From positions 2,177,501 through 2,241,500 of the forward strand of contig NC_017542.1 of assembly GCF_000237325.1 (NCBI RefSeq): 64,000 nt of DNA. The letters run 5' to 3'. The position numbers and the translations under genes were made by a program. Below the pieces are notes generated by a model. The model saw only the letters and a list, made by a program, of their open reading frames with translations. It ran no database searches and was not told the origin of the DNA. Positions 1 to 8,366 of this stretch are shown here, piece by piece; within the stretch, counting starts at the first letter, position 1, and each line of letters starts with the position of its first letter. The stretch comes from Paenibacillus polymyxa M1 (GTDB taxonomy: Bacteria > Bacillota > Bacilli > Paenibacillales > Paenibacillaceae).

Positions 1-1
1 T

Positions 2-40
2 ATTGTAAGCCAATGGGACCGAATTCAAAAATTACAATAA
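2..40 (+). CDS. 3' end of fliY/fliN-like flagellar switch gene (partial)
   Basis: Only the last 12 codons and a TAA stop are in the window. The encoded tail reads IVSQWDRIQKLQ, which resembles the C-terminal end of FliN/FliY-type C-ring proteins. In B. subtilis fliY lies directly before cheY, so position agrees. The evidence is short peptide similarity plus synteny; the gene body lies upstream of the window. Confidence 0.5.
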   Translation: MVSQWDRIQKLQ

Positions 41-69
41 AAGCATAATTTAGGGAGGATTTATTTCAG

Positions 70-435
70 ATGGCAAACCGTATTTTGATCGTGGACGATG
101 CTGCATTTATGAGAATGATGATTCGGGACATCCTGTCCAAAAATGGATTTGAAGTAGTAGGAGAGGCCCAGGATGGATCACAGGCCATTGAAAAATTCAA
201 GGAGCTTCGTCCTGACCTGATTACGATGGATATCACGATGCCTGAGATGGACGGCATTGCCGCTCTGAAGGAAATCAAACAAATTGACCCGAACGCAAAG
301 GTTATCATGTGTTCCGCGATGGGTCAGCAAGCTATGGTAATTGATGCCATTCAAGCTGGCGCAAAAGATTTTATCGTTAAGCCATTCCAATCGGATCGGG
401 TTATCGAAGCCATCAACAAGACACTGGGTGTGTAA
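70..435 (+). CDS. cheY: Chemotaxis response regulator CheY
   Basis: A 121-residue stand-alone receiver domain. The acidic pocket D9/D10, the phospho-acceptor D54 (in ITMD-I), the switch S82 and the conserved K104 (VKPF) are all present. Phosphorylated by CheA, CheY binds the flagellar switch (FliM/FliY) and sets rotation direction; in Bacillus CheY-P promotes smooth swimming. It has no output domain, and its size is normal for the family. The ATG lies 11 bases after a GGGAGGA ribosome site at 52-58. It sits between the fliY tail and fliO, as in B. subtilis. Confidence 0.97.
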   Translation: MANRILIVDDAAFMRMMIRDILSKNGFEVVGEAQDGSQAIEKFKELRPDLITMDITMPEMDGIAALKEIKQIDPNAKVIMCSAMGQQAMVIDAIQAGAKDFIVKPFQSDRVIEAINKTLGV

Positions 436-447
436 GGCGCATCCAGT

Positions 448-984
448 ATGGATACACAACAGGGTGCCTCTGACGCTTTGAGTACATCCAGCAATATAGG
501 AAACATTGCTTGGGTCCTTTTCGTGCTAATCTTTATCATCGTACTGATCGTGTACTTGATACGGTTTTTGAGTAAAAGAAATCAGAGCTGGTTCAGCAAC
601 CGCTCCGTTCGCATACTGGGAGGCGTGGGGCTTGGCCCCAATAAATCCCTTCAGCTTGTTGAAGTTGGTAGCAGTGTGTACCTCATTGGTGTGGGAGAAG
701 ATATCCGGCTTGTTGACAAAGTATCCGATCCTGAAGAAGTGGAGCAAATTTTGGCCGCACTGGAGCAGGAAGCTTCTCTGCAGCGCGGCCCAATTGCCCC
801 GCTATTCGCTAAAATTGCGGATAAGCTTCGCCGGAACAACGCGGCACAGCAGCAGCAACCTGAAGAGGAAACATCTTTTCATGAGATGTTTGAATCCAAG
901 CTTCGGCAGATGCCGAATCGCAAGGATAAACTTGAAAAGTTGCGCAATGAGGAGAATACTACAGATCGGTCGGGAGATTCATGA
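448..984 (+). CDS. fliO: Flagellar biosynthetic protein FliO
   Basis: A 178-residue protein with one strong membrane helix at about residues 19-41, then a soluble domain and a charged, Gln/Glu-rich tail. FliO is the scaffold that helps assemble FliP into the type III export gate. It is called FliZ in older Bacillus annotation. The B. subtilis protein is longer and has a signal peptide; here the extracellular N-terminal part is short. Its stop overlaps the fliP start (ATGA), suggesting translational coupling. The ribosome site is weak. Identity rests on membrane topology and position between cheY and fliP. Confidence 0.85.
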   Translation: MDTQQGASDALSTSSNIGNIAWVLFVLIFIIVLIVYLIRFLSKRNQSWFSNRSVRILGGVGLGPNKSLQLVEVGSSVYLIGVGEDIRLVDKVSDPEEVEQILAALEQEASLQRGPIAPLFAKIADKLRRNNAAQQQQPEEETSFHEMFESKLRQMPNRKDKLEKLRNEENTTDRSGDS

Positions 985-1736
985 GAAAAAAGATTATACT
1001 AGCATGTTTGCTGCTTGTCTTGTTCAGCTTCATTTCGGTGACGGCGGCCTCTGCGGAACCGATTCCGAACATTGATATTCAAGTCGGCAATTCGGACAAA
1101 GGACAGCCCGGTGCCACCTCGCTGTCTATTATTTTACTTATTACTGTCATTAGTGTAGCGCCCGCGTTGCTTGTACTTATGACAAGTTTTACGCGTATCG
1201 TGATTGTACTTGGCTTTGTGCGAACTTCACTGGGAACTCAGCAGATGCCGCCTAATCAGGTGCTTGTTGGACTGGCCTTGTTTCTCACCTTATTTATTAT
1301 GGCGCCGACCTTCTCAGCTATGAACGAAACTGCGCTTCAGCCGTATCTCAAGGGGGATATAACACAGTCTCAGGCACTAGATAAGGCATCGGTACCGATT
1401 AAGACTTTTATGTTCTCTCATACACGTGAGAAGGATCTACTGCTCTTTATGAAATACACCAAGATGGAAAAACCAAAAAACTATCAAGATATTCCACTAA
1501 CGGTGATGGTTCCGGCATATGCAATCAGTGAGTTGAAAACAGCATTTCAGATGGGCTTTATGATTTTTATACCCTTTTTAGTTATAGACATTGTAGTGTC
1601 CAGTACACTCATGGCTATGGGGATGATGATGCTACCACCGGTAATGATCTCGCTTCCTTTTAAAATACTACTTTTCGTACTTGTAGATGGTTGGTATTTG
1701 GTCGTCAAATCATTACTTCTGAGTTTTAATACATGA
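981..1736 (+). CDS. fliP: Flagellar export gate protein FliP
   Basis: A 251-residue polytopic membrane protein with a cleavable-looking signal sequence (residues 1-26, ending ASA-EP). It then shows the FliP family pattern: a helix pair around residues 45-110 with the motif TSFTRIVIVLGFVR, a soluble middle, and two C-terminal helices. FliP forms the pentameric core of the flagellar type III export gate with FliQ and FliR. Length is typical. The start overlaps the fliO stop by four bases and the stop overlaps the next reading frame. Confidence 0.97.
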   Translation: MRKKIILACLLLVLFSFISVTAASAEPIPNIDIQVGNSDKGQPGATSLSIILLITVISVAPALLVLMTSFTRIVIVLGFVRTSLGTQQMPPNQVLVGLALFLTLFIMAPTFSAMNETALQPYLKGDITQSQALDKASVPIKTFMFSHTREKDLLLFMKYTKMEKPKNYQDIPLTVMVPAYAISELKTAFQMGFMIFIPFLVIDIVVSSTLMAMGMMMLPPVMISLPFKILLFVLVDGWYLVVKSLLLSFNT

Positions 1737-1774
1737 ATACTTTTCTGCAAGGACAGCAATCAAGGAGGACGGCA

Positions 1775-2044
1775 ATGACTTCGGAGTTTATTATTTCCCT
1801 GGCTGGGCAAGCGGTATACATTGTACTCAAGGTGAGTGCTCCGATGCTGATTTTGGGGCTAGTCGTGGGTTTGATCATCAGTATTTTTCAAGCGACAACT
1901 CAAATTCAGGAGCAGACACTGGCCTTTGTTCCGAAGATTGTCGCCGTATTGCTGGCATTGCTTTTGTTCGGGCCCTGGATATTGACCACATTAGTGGACT
2001 TTACGTATAACATTCTGGACAATTTGTACAAATATATAGGTTAG
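1775..2044 (+). CDS. fliQ: Flagellar export gate protein FliQ
   Basis: An 89-residue protein with two membrane helices, the normal FliQ size. It carries the family pattern LGLVVGLIISIFQATTQIQEQTL. FliQ packs around the FliP-FliR core of the export gate. The reading frame is open upstream to 1733, but the ATG at 1775 follows a CAAGGAGG site at 1761-1768 with correct spacing, so I place the start there. The gene lies directly between fliP and fliR. Confidence 0.96.
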   Translation: MTSEFIISLAGQAVYIVLKVSAPMLILGLVVGLIISIFQATTQIQEQTLAFVPKIVAVLLALLLFGPWILTTLVDFTYNILDNLYKYIG

Positions 2045-2054
2045 GCTGAAAGTT

Positions 2055-2840
2055 ATGAACATATTGTTGCAGAGTTTTCCTGTTTTTTTGCTGATTTTTT
2101 GTCGGATTACCTCGTTTTTTGTAGTAGCGCCTATTTTTTCAACCCGAGGGGTACCTAATATCTTTAAGGTGGGAATTTCAGGATTTCTAGCTTTGGTCGT
2201 GTATCTTACTTATGGTACGCATCAACAGGTGCCGACCGATGTAGCGTATGTGCTGTTAGTAGGGCGTGAGGTGCTGATTGGGTTGTTGCTGGGGTTTACT
2301 GCATATTTGTTCATGACAGCGATCCAAACCGCAGGTTCATTTATAGACCTACAGGTGGGGTTCGGAATGGCCAGTGTATTTGATCCCATGACAGGGGCTT
2401 CAACGCCTCTTACGGGTAATTTCAAGTTCGCCATAGCTGTATTGTTCTTTTTGAGCATAAACGGGCATCATCATCTGCTAAACGCTATTTTATACAGTTA
2501 TGATTGGGTACCACTGACCAATGATTTTTTTATAAAGCTGTATGGTGGCAGTGTAACTGAATTTCTGGTGCGTTCTTTTGCGGAATCATTTATGTTGGCC
2601 TTTCAAATTGCTGCTCCCATTGTAGTAGCGACCTTTTTAACGGATGTGGGACTCGGCTTTTTAGCTAAAACAGCACCGCAATTTAACATTTTTGTCATTG
2701 GTGTGCCGCTTAAAATTATTGTGGGATTGTTCATGTTATTGCTTCTCATGCCAAGTTTTGCTTTTATATTCGAAAGATTGTTTTCTGTGATGTTCGAATC
2801 CATGCGCAACTTGTTGGATATTATGGGTAATCGTCCTTAA
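2055..2840 (+). CDS. fliR: Flagellar export gate protein FliR
   Basis: A 261-residue, strongly hydrophobic protein with about six membrane helices and the FliR pattern GFGMASVFDPMTG in the middle. FliR completes the FliPQR export-gate core and contacts FlhB. Length is as expected. The ATG lies ten bases after the fliQ stop, and the last base of its stop codon is also the first base of a possible upstream flhB ATG, so the two genes are tightly packed. Confidence 0.96.
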   Translation: MNILLQSFPVFLLIFCRITSFFVVAPIFSTRGVPNIFKVGISGFLALVVYLTYGTHQQVPTDVAYVLLVGREVLIGLLLGFTAYLFMTAIQTAGSFIDLQVGFGMASVFDPMTGASTPLTGNFKFAIAVLFFLSINGHHHLLNAILYSYDWVPLTNDFFIKLYGGSVTEFLVRSFAESFMLAFQIAAPIVVATFLTDVGLGFLAKTAPQFNIFVIGVPLKIIVGLFMLLLLMPSFAFIFERLFSVMFESMRNLLDIMGNRP

Positions 2841-2863
2841 TGTCTGGTCTGGAGGAACGTAGT

Positions 2864-3952
2864 TTGTCATTTAAATATGCTATGAACCTGCAGTTGTTCT
2901 CAGGGGAAAAAACGGAAAAAGCTACACCCAAGAAGAAACAGGATGCAAGACAAAAAGGGCAGGTTGCCAAGAGCATGGAGTTGCCCGCTGCTGGTGTCTT
3001 GCTGGTTACGTTTTTTTGCCTCATGATTTTCGGCGGGTATTTTAAGGATCATGCGGTCCGCTTGTTTCGGGATATTTTTGTGAATCGGCTGTCTATGGAA
3101 GTAACACCGAATACAACGCTGCTGATGATGGGTGAGTATGGTGTGCAAATCTTGATTATGCTGGCTCCTATTTTTGTTGGTGCCATTGTCATCGGGATAG
3201 CAGCGAATTACATGCAGATCGGTTTTTTATTAACCGGAGAGGGCATTACACCCAAGTTTAGCAAGATTGATCCGATTAAAGGCTTTAAAAATATTTTTTC
3301 CATGAGGTCATTGGTTGAATTCCTGAAATCTGTTTTAAAAATGACTGTAATTGGTTATCTGGTGTACAGCGTACTTTGGAAAACAAAGGCTGACCTACCC
3401 AAACTAGCTGAGATGTCCGGCGACCAGATGTTGAGTTTTACGGCTTCATTAACAATGGAACTGGGACTCAAAATTGGTGTGGTGCTGTTCATTTTAGCGA
3501 TATTGGATTATATGTATCAACGTTATGAGCATGAGAAAAATCTGAAAATGTCCAAACAGGACATCAAGGATGAGTACAAGAAAATGGAGGGTGACCCACT
3601 GATCAAAGGGAAAATTCGCGAGCGACAGCGCCGTATGGCTATGCAGCGCATGATGCAGGAGGTTCCTAATGCAGATGTCATCATCACCAACCCTACGCAC
3701 TTTGCTGTGGCTTTGAAATATGACGGTTCGGAGATGGAAGCGCCGCAGATTATTGCGAAAGGACAAGATTATGTCGCGCTCCGAATTAAGGAAATTGCCA
3801 AGCAAAGCGGCGTTATAACGATGGAAAACAAGCCGCTGGCGCGGGCGCTGTTTCAAAGAGCCGAAATCGGGGATGCGATACCAGCTGATCTTTTTCAGGC
3901 CGTTGCCGAAGTGCTGGCGTATGTATATAAATTAAAAGGTAAAGTGAAATAA
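2864..3952 (+). CDS. flhB: Flagellar export switch protein FlhB
   Basis: A FlhB family protein with four membrane helices and a cytoplasmic C-terminal domain holding the autocleavage site NPTH (N276 in this numbering, codon at 3689). FlhB switches export from rod/hook to filament substrates. The open frame begins with an ATG at 2840. However, GGAGG at 2851-2855 sits eight bases before an in-frame TTG at 2864, giving the start MSFKYAMNLQLFSGEKTEKAT, which fits the family better. I choose the TTG: 362 residues, against 370 from the ATG. Confidence 0.95.
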   Translation: MSFKYAMNLQLFSGEKTEKATPKKKQDARQKGQVAKSMELPAAGVLLVTFFCLMIFGGYFKDHAVRLFRDIFVNRLSMEVTPNTTLLMMGEYGVQILIMLAPIFVGAIVIGIAANYMQIGFLLTGEGITPKFSKIDPIKGFKNIFSMRSLVEFLKSVLKMTVIGYLVYSVLWKTKADLPKLAEMSGDQMLSFTASLTMELGLKIGVVLFILAILDYMYQRYEHEKNLKMSKQDIKDEYKKMEGDPLIKGKIRERQRRMAMQRMMQEVPNADVIITNPTHFAVALKYDGSEMEAPQIIAKGQDYVALRIKEIAKQSGVITMENKPLARALFQRAEIGDAIPADLFQAVAEVLAYVYKLKGKVK

Positions 3953-3975
3953 AGGGATCGGAGGCCAAGAGACCC

Positions 3976-6009
3976 GTGAAAATAAAAGATATAACCGTCC
4001 TTGCAGGCGTCATCGGTATCGTTCTTATGATGATTCTCCCGATCCCTTCATGGCTGCTGGATGTCCTACTCGTCATTAATATTTCTATTGCTTTAATGAT
4101 TTTGCTCGTATCAATGAACACGAAGGAAGCTTTACAATTTTCTATCTTTCCTTCATTGCTGCTCATTACAACGTTGTTTCGTTTGGCACTCAACATTTCT
4201 ACGACCAAACTTATTTTAGGTGAGGGTCATGCCGGCGAAGTAGTTGCTACATTCGGTAGCTGGATTGCAGGCGGCCAAATTGCCGTCGGCTTTGTTGTCT
4301 TCCTCATTCTTGTGGTCGTACAGTTCATTGTTATCACCAAAGGATCGGAGCGGGTAGCAGAAGTGGGCGCCCGGTTTACATTGGATGCGATGCCAGGTAA
4401 ACAAATGAGTATTGATGCTGATTTGAATGCAGGTCTGATTAATGAGCAACAAGCCCGTGAACGACGTAGTAAAATCGAACGGGAAGCGGATTTTTACGGA
4501 GCTATGGATGGTGCGAGTAAATTCGTTAAAGGCGATGCGATCGCCAGTATTATCATTTTGATCATTAACCTGGTGGGCGGCTTTATTATCGGTATGGCCG
4601 TTCAGGGAAAAGGATTTCAAGAAGCGCTGTCAACGTATTCTGTACTCACGATCGGTGATGGATTGGTTAGCCAGATTCCCGCGCTGCTCATATCCACGGC
4701 ATCAGGCTTGATTGTTACGCGGGCTACGTCGGATGGCAACTTAGCAGAAGATTTAACCGGACAGCTCTTTTCATATCCAAAATTGATCTACATAGTGGCT
4801 GCCACCATTGCATTATTGGGCCTTTTCACGCCTATTCATATCATTACAACTCTTCCACTTGCGATTCTATTATTTTTTGCAGCGCGAAGAATGCAGAGCA
4901 ATATGGAACGCAAGCAAATTGCTGATGAACAGCTGGAGGAGGAGCAACAAATCGAAGAGGTGCGTAGTCCGGAAAGTGTCATTAACTTGCTTCAAGTAGA
5001 TCCGATTGAATTTGAATTTGGGTACGGGTTGATTCCGTTGGCGGATACACAGCAAGGCGGTGATTTACTGGATCGGATTATTATGATTCGCCGTCAATGC
5101 GCCTTGGAGCTGGGGTTGGTTGTGCCGGTCATTCGTATTCGGGACAACATTCAGCTCAAGCCTAACGAATATGTAATTAAAATTAAAGGCAATACGGTAG
5201 GCGGCGGAGAACTGTTGTTGAATCATTATCTGGCTATGAGTCCGGGATACGACGACGACTCTATTACAGGGATTGAAACGACAGAACCGGCTTTCGGATT
5301 GCCTGCACTCTGGATTGACGAGAACACCAAGGATGTTGCTGAGCTGTCAGGTTATACGGTAGTTGATCCACCTTCAGTTGTAGCTACTCATCTAACAGAG
5401 ACGATCAAGAAACATGCCCATGAGTTGCTTGGCAGACAGGAAACACGTTCGCTGGTTGACAATCTCAAGGAGAATTACCCAGTGCTGGTGGACGACCTTA
5501 TTCCTTCTGTGCTTGCGATTGGGGACGTACAAAAAGTGTTGGCCAAGCTGTTGAAAGAAAAAATCTCTATACGCGATATGGTGACTATATTCGAGACACT
5601 GGCTGACTATGGTACTTATACAAAAGATCCAGACGTGCTGACTGAATATGTTCGTCAAGCGTTATCACGTCAGATTACGCAGCAATTTGCACAGCAGGGA
5701 GAAACGTTGCGCGTTATTACTGTGGGACCAGGATTGGAGAAGAAAATTGCTGAGAGCGTGCAGCAGTCGGAGCAAGGTAGCTATTTGGCTCTTGATCCGG
5801 TGTCAACGCAAACGGTGTATCAAAGGATGATGGAGCAAATCAACCGCCTCATTCAATCTGGACAGCAGCCTATTGTGTTAACGTCACCGACAATACGTAT
5901 GTATTTGCGGCAAGTGATGGAGCGGACGATGCAGGATGTCCCGGTGCTGTCGTACAGTGAGCTGGAGCCGAACGTTGAAATTCAAAGTGTCGGGGTGGTG
6001 AACTTATGA
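3976..6009 (+). CDS. flhA: Flagellar export component FlhA
   Basis: A 677-residue protein. The N-terminal 310 residues contain about eight membrane helices and the highly conserved cytoplasmic loop with DAMPGKQMSIDADLNAG. The C-terminal cytoplasmic domain forms the docking ring for chaperone-substrate complexes. FlhA is the proton-coupled export engine of the flagellar type III system. The start is a GTG, 23 bases after flhB. The stop overlaps the flhF start (ATGA). The length matches the family closely. Confidence 0.98.
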   Translation: MKIKDITVLAGVIGIVLMMILPIPSWLLDVLLVINISIALMILLVSMNTKEALQFSIFPSLLLITTLFRLALNISTTKLILGEGHAGEVVATFGSWIAGGQIAVGFVVFLILVVVQFIVITKGSERVAEVGARFTLDAMPGKQMSIDADLNAGLINEQQARERRSKIEREADFYGAMDGASKFVKGDAIASIIILIINLVGGFIIGMAVQGKGFQEALSTYSVLTIGDGLVSQIPALLISTASGLIVTRATSDGNLAEDLTGQLFSYPKLIYIVAATIALLGLFTPIHIITTLPLAILLFFAARRMQSNMERKQIADEQLEEEQQIEEVRSPESVINLLQVDPIEFEFGYGLIPLADTQQGGDLLDRIIMIRRQCALELGLVVPVIRIRDNIQLKPNEYVIKIKGNTVGGGELLLNHYLAMSPGYDDDSITGIETTEPAFGLPALWIDENTKDVAELSGYTVVDPPSVVATHLTETIKKHAHELLGRQETRSLVDNLKENYPVLVDDLIPSVLAIGDVQKVLAKLLKEKISIRDMVTIFETLADYGTYTKDPDVLTEYVRQALSRQITQQFAQQGETLRVITVGPGLEKKIAESVQQSEQGSYLALDPVSTQTVYQRMMEQINRLIQSGQQPIVLTSPTIRMYLRQVMERTMQDVPVLSYSELEPNVEIQSVGVVNL

Positions 6010-7451
6010 GGGTGAAACGATATGTAGTGGATACCATGCCAGAAGCCATGCTGCAAATCAGGGGTGACTTAGGAACAGATGCCGTCATTTTAAGTACAAA
6101 GGAAGTGAAGGTCGGCGGTTTTATGGGGATGTTCAGTAAAAAGAAAATTGAAGTGGTTGCTGCAGTTGAGGAGCAGCAACCTCCAAAGCCTCGGCGGGCT
6201 GAACGCTCGTCACACCAGCTTGCCCAGGCTTCTTCGCCTCTAATGAACACCCCTGAGAAGCCGGAAAAACCATTAGTCCCTGTGGTCCCCAGACAAGCAG
6301 CTCCAGAAGCTTATCGACGGGTTACACAACAGATAGCCGGTAGTTCCAAAGAAGGACAAGCTGAATTAACGGTTAATACAGAACAAGCTGCATCAGCAAC
6401 TGAGCATTTGTCGCCTAGGTCTGCTAATAACCTGGAGACTATATCTCAGGCATTTGATCAAGAAATATTGCTTTCGAACCTGAAATCATCCAGTGAGCTG
6501 CATAAACGGCCAATCGAAGCAAGTGTTCCAGACAAGAGTGGAGCTGAGGAAAATCAGGCTTTGCTTAATGAATTACGGGAAATGAAAGCGATGATGACTC
6601 GGTTTTCCAGAAACTCTTCGATGGAAAGTACTTGGCCGGAGGCGCTGCAAGAGATTTGTGAGCATGTGTTGGAACAGGAAGTGGAACGTGATTTACTGGA
6701 ATATTGGATCGAACAGGTATATGTCCGTCGAAGTGAGCACCCTTTTGCACCTGAAACTTTTGATTGGGAACAAGCCTTTCGTGAGGAAGTGACCAGTTTT
6801 ATACAGACAAGACTGGATAAAGGAATTTCCCAAGATACCAAAATTGTGTATGTTGCAGGCCCTACCGGAGTAGGAAAAACGACAACCATTGCGAAGTTGG
6901 CTGCGGAACAGTTGTTCAAGCATCATCGCAAAGTTGGATTTATTACATCTGACACGTACCGAATTTCAGCCGTCGAGCAACTGCGTACATATGCAACGAT
7001 TTTAAATGTACCGCTTGAAGTTGTGCAATCTCCCGGTGACGTCCAAAGAGCTATTCAACGTCTGGAGCATTGTGACTTGATCCTCATGGATACTGCAGGG
7101 CGAAATTATCGTAATGAACTGCTTGTATCAGAACTGCAAAGTCTGCTTTCACCTATTAATGAAAGTGAGACGTATCTGGTACTCAGCCTGACATCCAAAA
7201 GCAGGGATATGCTCAATATAACTGGACATTTCAGTAAGTTTGGCCTTGGTAAGGTTGTATTTACCAAGATGGATGAGACAGGCAGTTGTGGCGGAATGTT
7301 TAATCTTTTGCACCAGTTTCCGATGCAGTTGGCCTATATTACTAATGGACAAAATGTTCCTGACGACCTGCTTCATCCCGATGCAGAAATGGTGACAAAT
7401 ATGCTGCTTGGAGCCAAAGGATCATCAGGAGTTAACGGAGATTCCATATGA
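6006..7451 (+). CDS. flhF: SRP-type GTPase FlhF
   Basis: A 481-residue protein with a short N-terminal B domain, a long variable linker (about residues 55-180), and an SRP-type NG GTPase domain. The P-loop GPTGVGKTT is near residue 286 and the DTAGR motif near residue 361. FlhF sets where flagella are built and is a homologue of Ffh/FtsY. The linker is rich in Gln, Pro and Ser and looks disordered. It overlaps flhA and flhG by four bases at each end, so the three genes look translationally coupled. Confidence 0.97.
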   Translation: MRVKRYVVDTMPEAMLQIRGDLGTDAVILSTKEVKVGGFMGMFSKKKIEVVAAVEEQQPPKPRRAERSSHQLAQASSPLMNTPEKPEKPLVPVVPRQAAPEAYRRVTQQIAGSSKEGQAELTVNTEQAASATEHLSPRSANNLETISQAFDQEILLSNLKSSSELHKRPIEASVPDKSGAEENQALLNELREMKAMMTRFSRNSSMESTWPEALQEICEHVLEQEVERDLLEYWIEQVYVRRSEHPFAPETFDWEQAFREEVTSFIQTRLDKGISQDTKIVYVAGPTGVGKTTTIAKLAAEQLFKHHRKVGFITSDTYRISAVEQLRTYATILNVPLEVVQSPGDVQRAIQRLEHCDLILMDTAGRNYRNELLVSELQSLLSPINESETYLVLSLTSKSRDMLNITGHFSKFGLGKVVFTKMDETGSCGGMFNLLHQFPMQLAYITNGQNVPDDLLHPDAEMVTNMLLGAKGSSGVNGDSI

Positions 7452-8335
7452 GTGATCAAGCCCAATCACTTAGACAAATGGCTTCATCCTTGGATAAGTA
7501 TCGATTACCCCCACGTAATCGTCACGCAAAAATTATAACGATTACCAGTGGTAAAGGCGGGGTGGGCAAATCCAATTTTACGCTGAACTTTGCTTTGGCC
7601 CTGCAATCTCTTGGTCGAAAAGTACTTGTGTTTGATGCTGACATCGGTATGGCTAATATTGATGTGTTGATGGGGGCCCACTCACAATACAATCTTCTTC
7701 ATCTGTTAAAACGTGAAAAATCCATTGATGAAATTATTCAAACGGGTATAGGTGGTTTGCCTTATATTGCTGGAGGCTCAGGCTTAAGCGAACTGTTTGC
7801 ATTATCAGATGAGAATCTGAATTATTTTGCTGAAGAAGTAGAAAAAATGGCAGCTGACATGGATTATATTCTTTTTGATACAGGTGCAGGTTTATCCAAA
7901 GAAAATCTTAAATTCATCACTTCAGCTGACGAATGTATGGTAGTAACCACCCCAGAACCGACGTCCTTAACAGATGCGTATGCATTAATTAAAGTCGTCA
8001 ACGGGTTGCAGAAAGATACGGTATTCAAAATTATAGTCAATCGTGCCGATAACGATAATGAGGCCCGTCAAGTTGCTGATAAGATCGCACTTGTTGCGAA
8101 ACGCTTTTTGGAGATCGAAATCCCGCTGCTTGGACATATCAGTGATGATACTCATGTCATGCAGGCAGTCAAAAGACAAGTACCTTTTATGGTTGCTTTT
8201 CCGGGATGTACGGCTTCAAGAGATGTACTGAATCTGGCACACCGTTTTGCAGCAATGCCACAGGTTCCACAATCAGGTGCATTGAGTGGAATTAAAGGAT
8301 TTATGCAAAAATGGTTGCGGCGTTCTATGCATTGA
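7448..8335 (+). CDS. flhG: MinD-like ATPase FlhG (YlxH/FleN)
   Basis: A 295-residue MinD/ParA-family ATPase with the deviant Walker A box SGKGGVGKS (K41). The N-terminus carries DQAQSLRQ, matching the DQAxxLR helix known to stimulate the FlhF GTPase. Both partners are therefore encoded here in the usual order. FlhG controls flagellar number and placement. The C-terminal amphipathic segment (GFMQKWLRR) fits the family's membrane-targeting helix. The start overlaps the flhF stop (ATGA). Confidence 0.97.
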   Translation: MSDQAQSLRQMASSLDKYRLPPRNRHAKIITITSGKGGVGKSNFTLNFALALQSLGRKVLVFDADIGMANIDVLMGAHSQYNLLHLLKREKSIDEIIQTGIGGLPYIAGGSGLSELFALSDENLNYFAEEVEKMAADMDYILFDTGAGLSKENLKFITSADECMVVTTPEPTSLTDAYALIKVVNGLQKDTVFKIIVNRADNDNEARQVADKIALVAKRFLEIEIPLLGHISDDTHVMQAVKRQVPFMVAFPGCTASRDVLNLAHRFAAMPQVPQSGALSGIKGFMQKWLRRSMH

Positions 8336-8366
8336 TTTTTGATGAGAGGAAACAGGGGTGTTTAAC

